From an uncultured Ruminococcus sp. (lineage in GTDB: Bacteria; Bacillota; Clostridia; Oscillospirales; Acutalibacteraceae), in contig CALBHM010000111.1 of NCBI GenBank assembly GCA_937892835.1, positions 1 to 8,698 on the forward strand: a stretch of 8,698 nucleotides of DNA, in the 5' to 3' direction. The number at the start of each line of letters is the position of its first letter. The stretch's first letter is position 1. Of the stretch, positions 1 to 6,004 are shown one piece after another. A program made the translations under genes and the position numbers. The notes under the pieces were generated by a model. It saw nothing but the letters and a program-made list of their open reading frames with translations, had not been told where the DNA came from and did no database searches.

Positions 1-1
1 T

Positions 2-286
2 GCTTCTACGGTTTCGGATCAGTGTAAAAAGTTAGATGAAAAGGATAAGCGTATTCATCAGCTCTATAAGAAGAGCGACGAGCAGGAGAACACTATTGAA
101 CGGCTCAACAAACAGTTGTCTATTATGACAGAAAAGTATCATACTGCCGAAAAGCAGATTGCGGAATTGCAGGAGGAAAAGCATCGGGCAGAGGAGAAGC
201 TTGCCGAAATGCAGAGTGCCGACAAATCGAACGCAACAAAACAGAATAACATCTTTAAACACATATTCGGACAGGATAAGAAGTAA
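2..286 (+). CDS. 3' end of a coiled-coil protein gene, function unknown (5' end outside the window)
   Basis: An open frame enters from the left edge and ends with TAA at 284-286, giving 94 visible residues. They are almost all charged or polar, with repeated Glu, Lys, Gln and regularly spaced Leu/Ile, for example around IERLNKQL and IAELQEEKHRAEEKLAEM. This predicts one long alpha-helical coiled coil. The last 20 or so residues are a basic tail with the short hydrophobic patch IFKHIFG. No membrane segment or catalytic motif is visible. Coiled-coil tails of this kind occur in DNA-binding proteins of plasmids and mobile elements, and its place just before the mobilization genes suggests a partner or regulator. 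The N-terminal domain needed to name it is missing, so no function is assigned. Confidence 0.75.
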   Translation, partial: ASTVSDQCKKLDEKDKRIHQLYKKSDEQENTIERLNKQLSIMTEKYHTAEKQIAELQEEKHRAEEKLAEMQSADKSNATKQNNIFKHIFGQDKK

Positions 287-291
287 TATCT

Positions 292-329
292 GCAACTCTT
301 GCGGATATTTGCAAGTAAGTTGCGGATAT
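292..329 (+). repeat. Two 10-base direct repeats 21 bases apart, overlapping an 11-bp hairpin
   Basis: TTGCGGATAT occurs at 299-308 and again at 320-329, a period of 21 bases or two helical turns. The same bases form an inverted repeat: GCAACT plus CTTGC (292-302) pairs with GCAAG (311-315) and AGTTGC (318-323), leaving a two-base bulge. There is no T-run, so it is not a typical terminator for the gene ending at 286. Same-face repeats beside an oriT-like region could bind a relaxosome protein or an autoregulator; that role is inference. Confidence 0.5.
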
Positions 330-386
330 ACGGGAGGTAGGCAGGATTTTTGAGGAAAGGTGTGGCTGCTATGATTTAGCAAGCAT

Positions 387-456
387 AGAATTTGTGTACC
401 CAAATTCTGACGGCGTTCGCCGCCGTAGTCCTTATATAAGTATATCCATAGATATA
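387..456 (+). other. oriT: Candidate origin of transfer (oriT): four stacked inverted repeats upstream of mobC
   Basis: Within 70 bases there are four perfect inverted repeats. AGAATTTG (387-394) pairs with CAAATTCT (401-408) around TGTACC. ACGGCG (410-415) pairs with CGCCGT (421-426) around TTCGC. CTTATATAAG (431-440) is a palindrome. TATATC (441-446) pairs with GATATA (451-456). In MOBP-type mobilization systems oriT commonly lies just upstream of the accessory and relaxase genes and is built from such hairpins next to the nick site. The location and structure fit well, but I cannot identify the nick position from sequence. The 184-base gap between 286 and 470 holds this region, the repeats at 292-329, and no convincing gene. 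Confidence 0.55.
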
Positions 457-469
457 GACGGGAGGCATT

Positions 470-799
470 ATGAATAGAAACACAATTATGAAATTCCGGG
501 CAACGGAGGAAGAAGCATCTGAGATCAGACGCAAAGCCGCTGCAGCAGGAATGAACGTCGGCAGATTTTTGAGGACTGCTGCCGTAAACAGTCAAGTGGT
601 GCTTTACAACACCGCCGACATTTTCGGGCTTCGTTCCGATCTCAGGCGTATCGGGAACAATATCAACCAGGTCGCAATGGTGGTGAACTCCAACAGGGCG
701 GTGTATCAGAGTGATGTCAGAGAGCTGAAAAAGCAGTTTTCGGAATTAAGCGAAAAGCTCAATGAATATCTGAAACCGCTTTCATACGAGGTGCTGTGA
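470..799 (+). CDS. mobC: MobC-type plasmid mobilization relaxosome protein
   Basis: The 109-residue product should help the relaxase recognise and open oriT. Residues about 5-45 look like a ribbon-helix-helix DNA-binding unit: a short strand (TIMKFRATE) followed by two helices. Residues 60-73 carry RIGNNINQVAMVVN, close to the (I/L)GNN(I/L)NQ signature of the MobC family. The C-terminal third (about 82-101) is a charged helix. The ATG at 470 follows GGAGG at 461-465, and the stacked inverted repeats of the candidate oriT lie immediately upstream, so the protein may bind there and control its own operon. Its TGA (797-799) is one base from the relaxase start, and the relaxase ribosome binding site lies inside this gene, pointing to translational coupling. 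The family is clear; DNA specificity is inferred. Confidence 0.88.
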   Translation: MNRNTIMKFRATEEEASEIRRKAAAAGMNVGRFLRTAAVNSQVVLYNTADIFGLRSDLRRIGNNINQVAMVVNSNRAVYQSDVRELKKQFSELSEKLNEYLKPLSYEVL

Positions 800-800
800 T

Positions 801-2384
801 GTGGCTTATGTTAAGCACACGGCAATACATACAACTCCGAAAGCCCATTTGAAGTACATTCTCAATCCCGATAAAAATGAAAATATGAAATATGTTACAG
901 GCATCTGCTGCGGCGATGATCTTGAAATGGCTTATGACAATTTCAAAGAAATTTTTGAAAAGTACAATGATGAGAATTTCGATAATTGCGGAACTTCCCA
1001 AAAAAGCGGAAAGCATAATATCCGAATCCACTCATATACTCAGTCTTTTGATTCAGGCGTTTCCGCAGAAGAAGCACATCGCATAGGTGTTGAATGGGCG
1101 AAAAAAGTGTTTGGCGAGAACAGACCGATAATCGTAAGTACCCACAGCAACACAGATCATTGCCATAACCATATTGCGGTCTGTCCTTATGATCTTGACG
1201 GAATACGCTGGCACAGCAACAGAAAATCTTTGGAATTTGTCAGAAAGCGTTCCGATGAAATTTGTCTTGAACACGGACTTGACATTATCAAGAATCCGAT
1301 AAGAAACAGCACTATCAGCTACAAGGAATGGGACTCACGGAAGAAGAAATGCTCGTGGAAGGTCAGAATGGCTGATACAATAGACAGGCTCATACTTCAA
1401 AATGATGTTACGGATATTTCTTCACTTATCGAAAAAATGCGAGAGTGTGGTTATACATTTACCAATGAAAGCAGACTTATCGCCAAACCGAAAGGTGTGA
1501 AATACGGGTGTAGTATCGCAAAGCTGGGATTCGGTTATTCTTATCAGATGCTTATGGAGAGGATAAACAACAAGCAGAATGAATTTGTCGGAAGAAAGAT
1601 AAGTGCTTTTGTGGGATTTCAGGTGGAAGTCGCAGTCGGTATTCGTGAAAAGCAGTACGAGGTTTATCGTGCTCCCGAAAGAAATTATCCGTTATACGCA
1701 GATCTTCAAAGAACAGTCGATGTTCTGAATTTCGTTCACAACAATCATATTCATTCCCTTGACGATATGGAAAAGGTTCTGAAAACTGCAAACAGAATGG
1801 AAGATGTTGCTATGAACAAGTATTTCAAATGTGAGGAGAAAAAGCAGCAGCTGAAAGTGCTGAATTATCTTGGAGATGAATATGCTCGTCTGCTCAAAAT
1901 TGAAAACAGAGATGAAGCAGAGCAGAAACGGCTGGAGGAGCTTCACTGGAAGCTTGTTGCAAGCGGCGGTATCGGTGGCTGGGATACTCACCAAAAAGGC
2001 TGGTTGTTGGAATTGAAAATGAAGCTTGAAAGAGATATTTCACAGCTTGACAGTCTTGCCGAGGAAATGGGCAGAGCTTCAAGAATGCGTGCAGCAGCTG
2101 AGAACGCATCGGATTATTTGAAAGAATTTCTGAAAACCGATTATGACAGAATCAGGGAACGTGAAGAACTTCGCACACAGATAGAAATGTATCACGAAGG
2201 AAAAGAATTGCAGGAGGACGGTACATACAAAGCCGAGCCTGAACCCACAGCAGAAAGAAATGCCGAGCTTGATTTCATCGAGGAACGTGAAGAACAGCGT
2301 AGGCTCATTATGGAACAGAGGAGAATGGAAAAGGAGATGAGAGAAAGAGAAGCACGGCGGAGTAAGGATACTTATTGCCGCTGA
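801..2384 (+). CDS. Relaxase/mobilization nuclease (MOBP, Relaxase domain family)
   Basis: The 527-residue product is the DNA strand-transferase that nicks oriT and stays bound to the 5' end during transfer. Tyr19 in HLKYILNP is the likely nucleophile (motif I). H77 to F83 (HSYTQSF) matches the conserved central strand. Residues 115-124 form the histidine motif H-S-N-T-D-H-C-H-N-H that holds the metal ion; Asn117 stands where many relatives have Asp. The C-terminal 200 residues are helical and highly charged, usual for this family's accessory region, ending in an Arg/Glu-rich tail. The start is GTG at 801, with GAGG at 788-791 inside mobC nine bases upstream; no ATG fits. The length is normal for Firmicutes MOBP relaxases. 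Without secretion genes nearby, transfer would need a helper ICE. Confidence 0.93.
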   Translation: MAYVKHTAIHTTPKAHLKYILNPDKNENMKYVTGICCGDDLEMAYDNFKEIFEKYNDENFDNCGTSQKSGKHNIRIHSYTQSFDSGVSAEEAHRIGVEWAKKVFGENRPIIVSTHSNTDHCHNHIAVCPYDLDGIRWHSNRKSLEFVRKRSDEICLEHGLDIIKNPIRNSTISYKEWDSRKKKCSWKVRMADTIDRLILQNDVTDISSLIEKMRECGYTFTNESRLIAKPKGVKYGCSIAKLGFGYSYQMLMERINNKQNEFVGRKISAFVGFQVEVAVGIREKQYEVYRAPERNYPLYADLQRTVDVLNFVHNNHIHSLDDMEKVLKTANRMEDVAMNKYFKCEEKKQQLKVLNYLGDEYARLLKIENRDEAEQKRLEELHWKLVASGGIGGWDTHQKGWLLELKMKLERDISQLDSLAEEMGRASRMRAAAENASDYLKEFLKTDYDRIREREELRTQIEMYHEGKELQEDGTYKAEPEPTAERNAELDFIEEREEQRRLIMEQRRMEKEMREREARRSKDTYCR

Positions 2385-2393
2385 TGTTAGCCC

Positions 2394-2576
2394 GAATAAA
2401 AATATTTTTCTTAACGCTATTGCTACGCAATTTCTTGACAGAACCTGTTTTATGCCGTTGTTTTTCGCTGCCGAAACCAACTCAAAAGCAATTCCGCAGT
2501 TGCAGGAGGTTTCGCCCTGCTGATTATACGGCATAAAACAGAACCCGTCAAGAACCGCTAAAAAATATTTTTATTC
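2394..2576. repeat. Long imperfect palindrome (about 183 bases) after the relaxase gene
   Basis: The outer arms GAATAAAAATATTTTT (2394-2409) and AAAAATATTTTTATTC (2561-2576) are perfect complements of 16 bases. Further in, TTCTTGAC (2432-2439) pairs with GTCAAGAA (2547-2554), and CTGTTTTATGCCGT (2445-2458) pairs with ACGGCATAAAACAG (2528-2541). In the apical part CGAAACC (2472-2478) pairs with GGTTTCG (2508-2514). The interruptions are an unpaired left stretch of about 22 bases and a 5x5 internal loop. The whole could fold as one branched structure in RNA or in single-stranded transfer DNA. It occupies most of the 280-base gap between the relaxase and the next gene, which otherwise holds only a small hairpin (GAGGT/ACCTC, 2590-2603). 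Its role is unknown. Confidence 0.7.
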
Positions 2577-2664
2577 TCACAGGAGAACCGAGGTTTTTAC
2601 CTCACCAATCTAAAAGCAATTTTATTTTAAGAACAAAAGAAAAATCGAAAGGAGCATTTTGTTT

Positions 2665-2841
2665 ATGAAAGAAAAAATAATCGAGCGTACCGTTAACGGT
2701 ATAAAAGTCACTTCTCACATTCCCGAAGATGTGAGCGAGAGCTTTAAGCAGAATAAGATCAATCAGATATATGATATTCTTGTTGCTGCCGATAAGAGAA
2801 TAGATAAATCGGACAAGCCCGAGTCTGAAAAAACAGCGTAA
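2665..2841 (+). CDS. Small hypothetical protein, 58 residues
   Basis: I do not recognise this family. The product is a short, soluble, highly charged protein. It begins MKEKIIERTVNGIKV, probably a short beta strand or hairpin, continues with THIPEDVSESFKQNKINQIYDIL (one amphipathic helix), and ends in a Lys/Glu/Asp-rich tail. It has no cysteines, signal peptide or membrane segment. GGAG at 2651-2654 lies ten bases before the ATG at 2665; an in-frame TTG at 2659 would sit only four bases from it and is less likely. The gene lies between the relaxase and the serine recombinase on the same strand, and the recombinase has its own promoter downstream. A role in mobilization or in directing the recombinase, as recombination directionality factors do, is possible from position only. 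Confidence 0.62.
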   Translation: MKEKIIERTVNGIKVTSHIPEDVSESFKQNKINQIYDILVAADKRIDKSDKPESEKTA

Positions 2842-2855
2842 ATAAATTTGCAGAT

Positions 2856-2898
2856 ATCGCTTTAAAGCATTGAGATTCAGAGGCGGATATGTTATAAT
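2856..2898 (+). promoter_or_regulatory. Strong promoter of the serine recombinase with upstream palindromic box
   Basis: The -35 box TTGAGA (2870-2875) and the consensus -10 box TATAAT (2893-2898) are separated by exactly 17 bases, and TGT before the -10 makes it an extended type. Transcription should start near 2905, about 50 bases before the recombinase ATG. ATCGCTTTAAAGC (2856-2868), containing the palindrome GCTTTAAAGC, touches the -35. The same 13-mer occurs at the same distance from the -10 box of the integrase promoter at 6712-6754, so it is probably a shared operator. Confidence 0.8.
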
Positions 2899-2925
2899 GA
2901 ATATGACGTAAAATCGCCTCTGAAT
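2875..2925. repeat. 11-bp inverted repeat flanking the -10 box of the recombinase promoter
   Basis: ATTCAGAGGCG (2875-2885) and CGCCTCTGAAT (2915-2925) are perfect inverted copies 29 bases apart, with TATAAT between them. The left arm lies inside the promoter spacer and the right arm about 10-20 bases after the expected transcription start. The transcript would therefore contain only one arm, and the symmetry must act on DNA. A repressor operator is the simplest reading; a recombinase recognition site is also possible. Confidence 0.6.
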
Positions 2926-2955
2926 TTATATAAAACGTTTCGGAGGTAAATTAAA

Positions 2956-4494
2956 ATGAATAAGTATATAGCAATTTATGTTCGCCGTTCTGTCAGTGAT
3001 AAGGAAAAAGGAAACAACTCACTTTCCATTCCTGCACAGATCGCCGACTGTATCAGATTTGTCGGAGAGGAGGCTTTTTACAAGGTTTACGAAGAGGACG
3101 GAAAGTCGGGAAAGGATATAAAGCACAGACCTGCGTTCAGGCAGATGTTTGATGACTGCAAGGAAGGACTTGTTTCAAAGATCGTTGTTAAAAAATACGA
3201 CCGATTCAGCCGTAATATGCGTGAATATCTGAACATCACCGATGAGCTTGACAAGCTGGGAGTGAGTGTTGTATCACTTTGCGAGCCGATCAATACCGAT
3301 ACCAAAGAGGGCAGAATGATGCGTAACAATCTTCTGAACTTTGCGGAATTTGAGCGTGAAGCGATAGCTGCGAGAGTTAAAGACAGCTATGACACCAAAG
3401 CACAGGAAACAGGCTTTTATCAGGGTGGTGTGGTGTATTTCGGTTATCAGAGTTCACGGCAGACTATTAACGGAAAGACAGGTTCGGTACTTGTTCCGTA
3501 TGATTCGGCTGTAACTGTAAGGGCAATGTATGATGTGTATTCTGACCCCGAAACATCGCTCCGTGATGTGATAATGTACATAAACGAAAATCATCTTCCG
3601 ATGGAAGCTCCCCACGGTGACAGCACTGTAACACGGGGATTTGATGCCTGCAATATTGCCGCCGTTCTGAAAAATCCGCTTTATGTAAGGGCAGATAAGA
3701 ATGTATATGAATATCTGATGAAAAACAACTACCGCATAATTGATGATGTGGACGCATTTGACGGAAAGCACGGATTTTTCTGGCACAATTACAGAAGCAA
3801 GACCGACATATATGTAAAAGTAGGCTATCACGAGGGAATTGTTGATGCGGACATTTGGCTTACGGTACAGGAAAAATTCTCACGTCATCAGATACCGATA
3901 AGGAAAGGCAAGGTTCTCCGTTCATGGCTGTCGGGTCTGCTCAGGTGCGGACACTGCGACCATGCGGTAAAGGTGTATTATACATACAATCCCAAATTGG
4001 GCAGCAGCTGGCGGTATTTTACCTGCAGCGGATATAACAGCGTTCGTGGGTGTAAATCTTTCGGTATCAAGATGAACGTCAATAAGGTCGAAGAGCTGGT
4101 GTATAGCGATATGAAAGAGCATCTTGAGGCTTTTGAGATAGCAAGAAAAGCAGATAAAAAGCCCTCCACCGAGATTGATAAGATTCATTCAGAGATACTG
4201 AAAATCGAAGCGGAAACCTCAAAGCTTATGAAAAAACTTGCTGATGCAGATGAGGTGCTTTTCGGATATATTCAGGAAAGGGTAGGAAAGCTCCACAGCA
4301 CGAAAAATGAGCTTGAAAAAAAGCTGATGCTTGTTGACAGGCGTGTGAAGAAAATTGATACGAAGCCTCTTCTTGATCCGCTTAACAGGTGGGATACGCT
4401 TACCGTTGAGGAGAAAAATAATCTTGCACGAATGATGATTGAGAAGATATACATATCGGCGGAAAAAGGTGTAGATATACACTATTATTTTTAA
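2956..4494 (+). CDS. Large serine recombinase (site-specific integrase/excisionase of the IME)
   Basis: The 512-residue product should catalyse integration and excision of the IME through a serine-DNA intermediate. Residues 1-150 are the resolvase-type catalytic domain: YVRRS holds Arg10 and the probable nucleophile Ser12, SIPAQ (24-28) is the usual S-x-x-x-Q segment, and YDRFSRN (81-87) provides the conserved D-R-x-x-R. EFERE (131-135) and Arg140 begin the long linking helix. Residues about 155-305 are the Recombinase domain. A zinc ribbon follows with Cys331, Cys334, Cys357 and Cys366, then a coiled coil (about 395-460) typical of large serine integrases. The length is normal and no key residue is missing. 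GGAGG at 2942-2946 is nine bases before the ATG. The gene is last in the element, next to the presumed attachment site. Confidence 0.93.
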   Translation: MNKYIAIYVRRSVSDKEKGNNSLSIPAQIADCIRFVGEEAFYKVYEEDGKSGKDIKHRPAFRQMFDDCKEGLVSKIVVKKYDRFSRNMREYLNITDELDKLGVSVVSLCEPINTDTKEGRMMRNNLLNFAEFEREAIAARVKDSYDTKAQETGFYQGGVVYFGYQSSRQTINGKTGSVLVPYDSAVTVRAMYDVYSDPETSLRDVIMYINENHLPMEAPHGDSTVTRGFDACNIAAVLKNPLYVRADKNVYEYLMKNNYRIIDDVDAFDGKHGFFWHNYRSKTDIYVKVGYHEGIVDADIWLTVQEKFSRHQIPIRKGKVLRSWLSGLLRCGHCDHAVKVYYTYNPKLGSSWRYFTCSGYNSVRGCKSFGIKMNVNKVEELVYSDMKEHLEAFEIARKADKKPSTEIDKIHSEILKIEAETSKLMKKLADADEVLFGYIQERVGKLHSTKNELEKKLMLVDRRVKKIDTKPLLDPLNRWDTLTVEEKNNLARMMIEKIYISAEKGVDIHYYF

Positions 4495-4521
4495 GATTTT
4501 TTAGGCTCTCTTGTTTTGTTG
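4495..4521. other. Presumed right junction (attachment site) of the IME within the ICE gene
   Basis: The recombinase ends at 4494. From about 4519 the frame encodes LGNPLIKK, a segment typical of the interior of large SNF2-like proteins of Tn1549-type elements. The boundary must lie in the 20-odd bases between. The stretch is T-rich and has no ribosome binding site of useful strength. The crossover bases cannot be named with only one end visible. Confidence 0.5.
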
Positions 4522-5607
4522 GGCAATCCCTTGATTAAGAAAGAAATGGAATTGCAAGCACATATAAAGGATTTGAAATCCGAAAAGGCTCGTTACAACG
4601 AGAACCTCTATGAGCTTCAGGACAATATCCGTGTGAAATATCCCAATGAAATTATGCACAGTGAGCTTGTAATCAAGCATTATACGGCTGATTTGCAGAC
4701 TGCAAATTCTGCTCCGAAGGCTATTGATGAGGAAGGTAAGGTATCATATCCTCTGAAAATGGGCGATAAGGTGTATCCCACACGAAAGGAAGCAGGAGAA
4801 GCGTTCAAGGAAGCTGTCTGCAAAAATCTCGGAATGATGATGTCGGGCAAGGAAATTCAGCTTGGAGAATATCGTGGCTTGCAGCTGTCGGTTATGTACA
4901 ACGATTTCCGTAAAATGCCGCAGGCTTGTCTAAAGGGAGAAAAGGCTCATTACTGTGATATAAATATTGAAACAACAGCAGGCAACATAATCAGGCTTGA
5001 CAACGTTATAAACAATATTAAGAAATCCATTGATGACCTTTCGGCAAAGGTGAAAATAAAGAAAAATGAGCTTGAGCAGATGAAAATTGACGTAGAGAAA
5101 TCCTTTGAAAAGGAACAGGAGCTTGCTGCTGCGGAAGCGGAGCTTGAAGATGTTCACATAAAGCTCACTCAGTTTGAGCTTACGGACGATTCGGCACAAA
5201 AGGATATGTTTGAACGTCTTGTGGACACATTCCCCGAGGTGATGACAGGGGAGAAATCTTATGTCAAGTATGAAGCGGAGTGCTTTATGCCCCTGCACGT
5301 TGAAATGAACAGCGATGTGCTTACTATATCGCAGACCTATGTTCAGAATGGCGACCTTATGTACGATCCCCGTATTGACTTCAAGGTTGATTATGAGAAC
5401 AAAAAGGTTATTCCGCAGAGCTTTGAAAACAGCGGAGAGGGAGTGTATGAGAGATATGACATTTCAGACGGAAAGCCTGAAACTATGAAGCAGATAAACG
5501 ATATTCTTACTTTTGCCGATGACTGGATGGACAGGATCGAGGAGCAGGGGTATTCCGAAGTCAACGTTGAAAAATGCGAAGAGCATAGCAAGGATTATTT
5601 CAGATAA
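4516..5607 (+). CDS. C-terminal fragment of an SNF2-like helicase/methylase protein of the host ICE, interrupted by the IME
   Basis: The open frame covers about 363 residues. It opens with LGNPLIKKEMELQ and continues through coiled-coil stretches around a GEYRGLQL segment and an IIRLDNVINNI segment. This order is characteristic of the tail of very large SNF2-family helicase/DNA methylase proteins of Tn1549-like ICEs, which normally exceed 2000 residues. Residues about 228-345 form a separate acidic globular domain (DMFERLVDTFPEVMTGE to ERYDISDG, with QNGDLMYDPRIDFKVDYEN) of uncharacterised type. There is no proper start: only TTG codons near 4516 and an ATG at 4546, without a good ribosome binding site. 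The frame equals that of the recombinase, whose TAA lies 21 bases upstream. I infer a 3' fragment whose 5' part lies left of the IME, outside the window, and which excision would rejoin. Confidence 0.72.
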   Translation: MLGNPLIKKEMELQAHIKDLKSEKARYNENLYELQDNIRVKYPNEIMHSELVIKHYTADLQTANSAPKAIDEEGKVSYPLKMGDKVYPTRKEAGEAFKEAVCKNLGMMMSGKEIQLGEYRGLQLSVMYNDFRKMPQACLKGEKAHYCDINIETTAGNIIRLDNVINNIKKSIDDLSAKVKIKKNELEQMKIDVEKSFEKEQELAAAEAELEDVHIKLTQFELTDDSAQKDMFERLVDTFPEVMTGEKSYVKYEAECFMPLHVEMNSDVLTISQTYVQNGDLMYDPRIDFKVDYENKKVIPQSFENSGEGVYERYDISDGKPETMKQINDILTFADDWMDRIEEQGYSEVNVEKCEEHSKDYFR

Positions 5608-5618
5608 TTTGACTTTGT

Positions 5619-5648
5619 TTGAGTGATAAATGGAATATAGTCTAAAAT
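5619..5648 (+). promoter_or_regulatory. Candidate promoter for the small Cro/CI regulator
   Basis: TTGAGT (5619-5624) and TAAAAT (5643-5648) are 18 bases apart, upstream of the regulator start at 5702. A perfect TATAAT at 5679-5684, with a poor -35 (TTCAAA, 16-base spacer), is an alternative, but its transcript would begin at about the ribosome binding site. One of the two probably drives the gene; which one is not clear from sequence. Confidence 0.4.
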
Positions 5649-5701
5649 TCGACAATGTTCAAATAGTAGATAATGGTTTATAATGGAGATGGGTGATGTA
5701 A

Positions 5702-5911
5702 ATGATTGTCTATTCTCCGCTATGGGAAACAATGAAAAGCAAAGGCGTAACGACTTATGCCTTAATACATAAGCATCATATAAGCAGCAGTACAATAAGC
5801 AGATTGAAGCATAATCAGGGGGTGACAACGCAGTTAATTGACGATCTATGTGTTATACTGCAATGTGAAGTTGATGAGATTATGAAATTTGAAACTCCCA
5901 ACGATAATTAA
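5702..5911 (+). CDS. Small Cro/CI-type helix-turn-helix regulator
   Basis: The 69-residue protein is essentially one DNA-binding domain. It starts MIVYSPLWETMKSKGVTTYA, the usual opening of the short HTH_26-type regulators found in ICEs of Firmicutes. TTYALIHK (17-24) is the first HTH helix and SSSTISRLKHN (28-38) the recognition helix. VTTQLIDDLCVILQCEVDEIM closes the fold. GGGTG (5691-5695) lies six bases before the ATG. It stands alone between the SNF2-like gene and a strong terminator that begins at the last base of its stop codon, so it forms its own transcription unit. Such regulators control excision and transfer genes. It could be the protein that reads the shared box at 2856 and 6711, but that link is only suggested by position. 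Confidence 0.85.
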   Translation: MIVYSPLWETMKSKGVTTYALIHKHHISSSTISRLKHNQGVTTQLIDDLCVILQCEVDEIMKFETPNDN

Positions 5912-5952
5912 CACCGCTTGTTCAGTAATTGAAGTGAACAAGCGGTGTTTTT
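5911..5952 (+). terminator. Rho-independent terminator after the Cro/CI regulator
   Basis: ACACCGCTTGTTC (5911-5923) and GAACAAGCGGTGT (5936-5948) form a perfect 13-bp stem with a 12-base loop, followed by TTTTT (5948-5952). The stem begins at the final A of the regulator stop codon. A weak promoter-like pair (TTGAAG 5929-5934, 17 bases, TATATA 5952-5957) overlaps it and could serve the next gene. Confidence 0.92.
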
Positions 5953-6004
5953 ATATATTCATACAAATAAAATGACAGCAGAACTGTCGGAATGGAGTAA
6001 AAGC

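Larger units (their letters stand above)
1..4518 (+). mobile_element. Right part of an integrative and mobilizable element (IME) with MobC, MOBP relaxase and serine recombinase
   Basis: All genes in this stretch lie on the plus strand and form a mobilization module (candidate oriT, MobC, relaxase) followed by an integration module (large serine recombinase). No conjugation-channel genes (VirB4, VirD4) are visible, which fits a mobilizable rather than self-transmissible element, although the left part lies outside the window. The right boundary is placed between the recombinase stop at 4494 and about 4519, where a foreign reading frame (the tail of an SNF2-like ICE protein) begins abruptly. 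Large serine recombinase genes commonly sit at the very end of their elements, which supports this boundary. The exact crossover bases cannot be fixed without the left end. Confidence 0.72.

Noticed and set aside
32..595. A 187-codon minus-strand frame across the coiled-coil gene, the oriT region and mobC
   Set aside because: It is antisense to two convincing genes, its cysteine- and leucine-rich product is typical of antisense translation, and it has no start signal.
2079..2534. A 151-codon minus-strand reading frame covering the end of the relaxase gene and part of the long palindrome
   Set aside because: Two thirds lie antisense to a clear relaxase frame, it has no ribosome binding site and no recognisable domain, and its start falls inside the palindrome.
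2659..2664. TTG at 2659 as start of the small hypothetical gene
   Set aside because: Only four bases separate it from GGAG; the ATG at 2665 has acceptable spacing.
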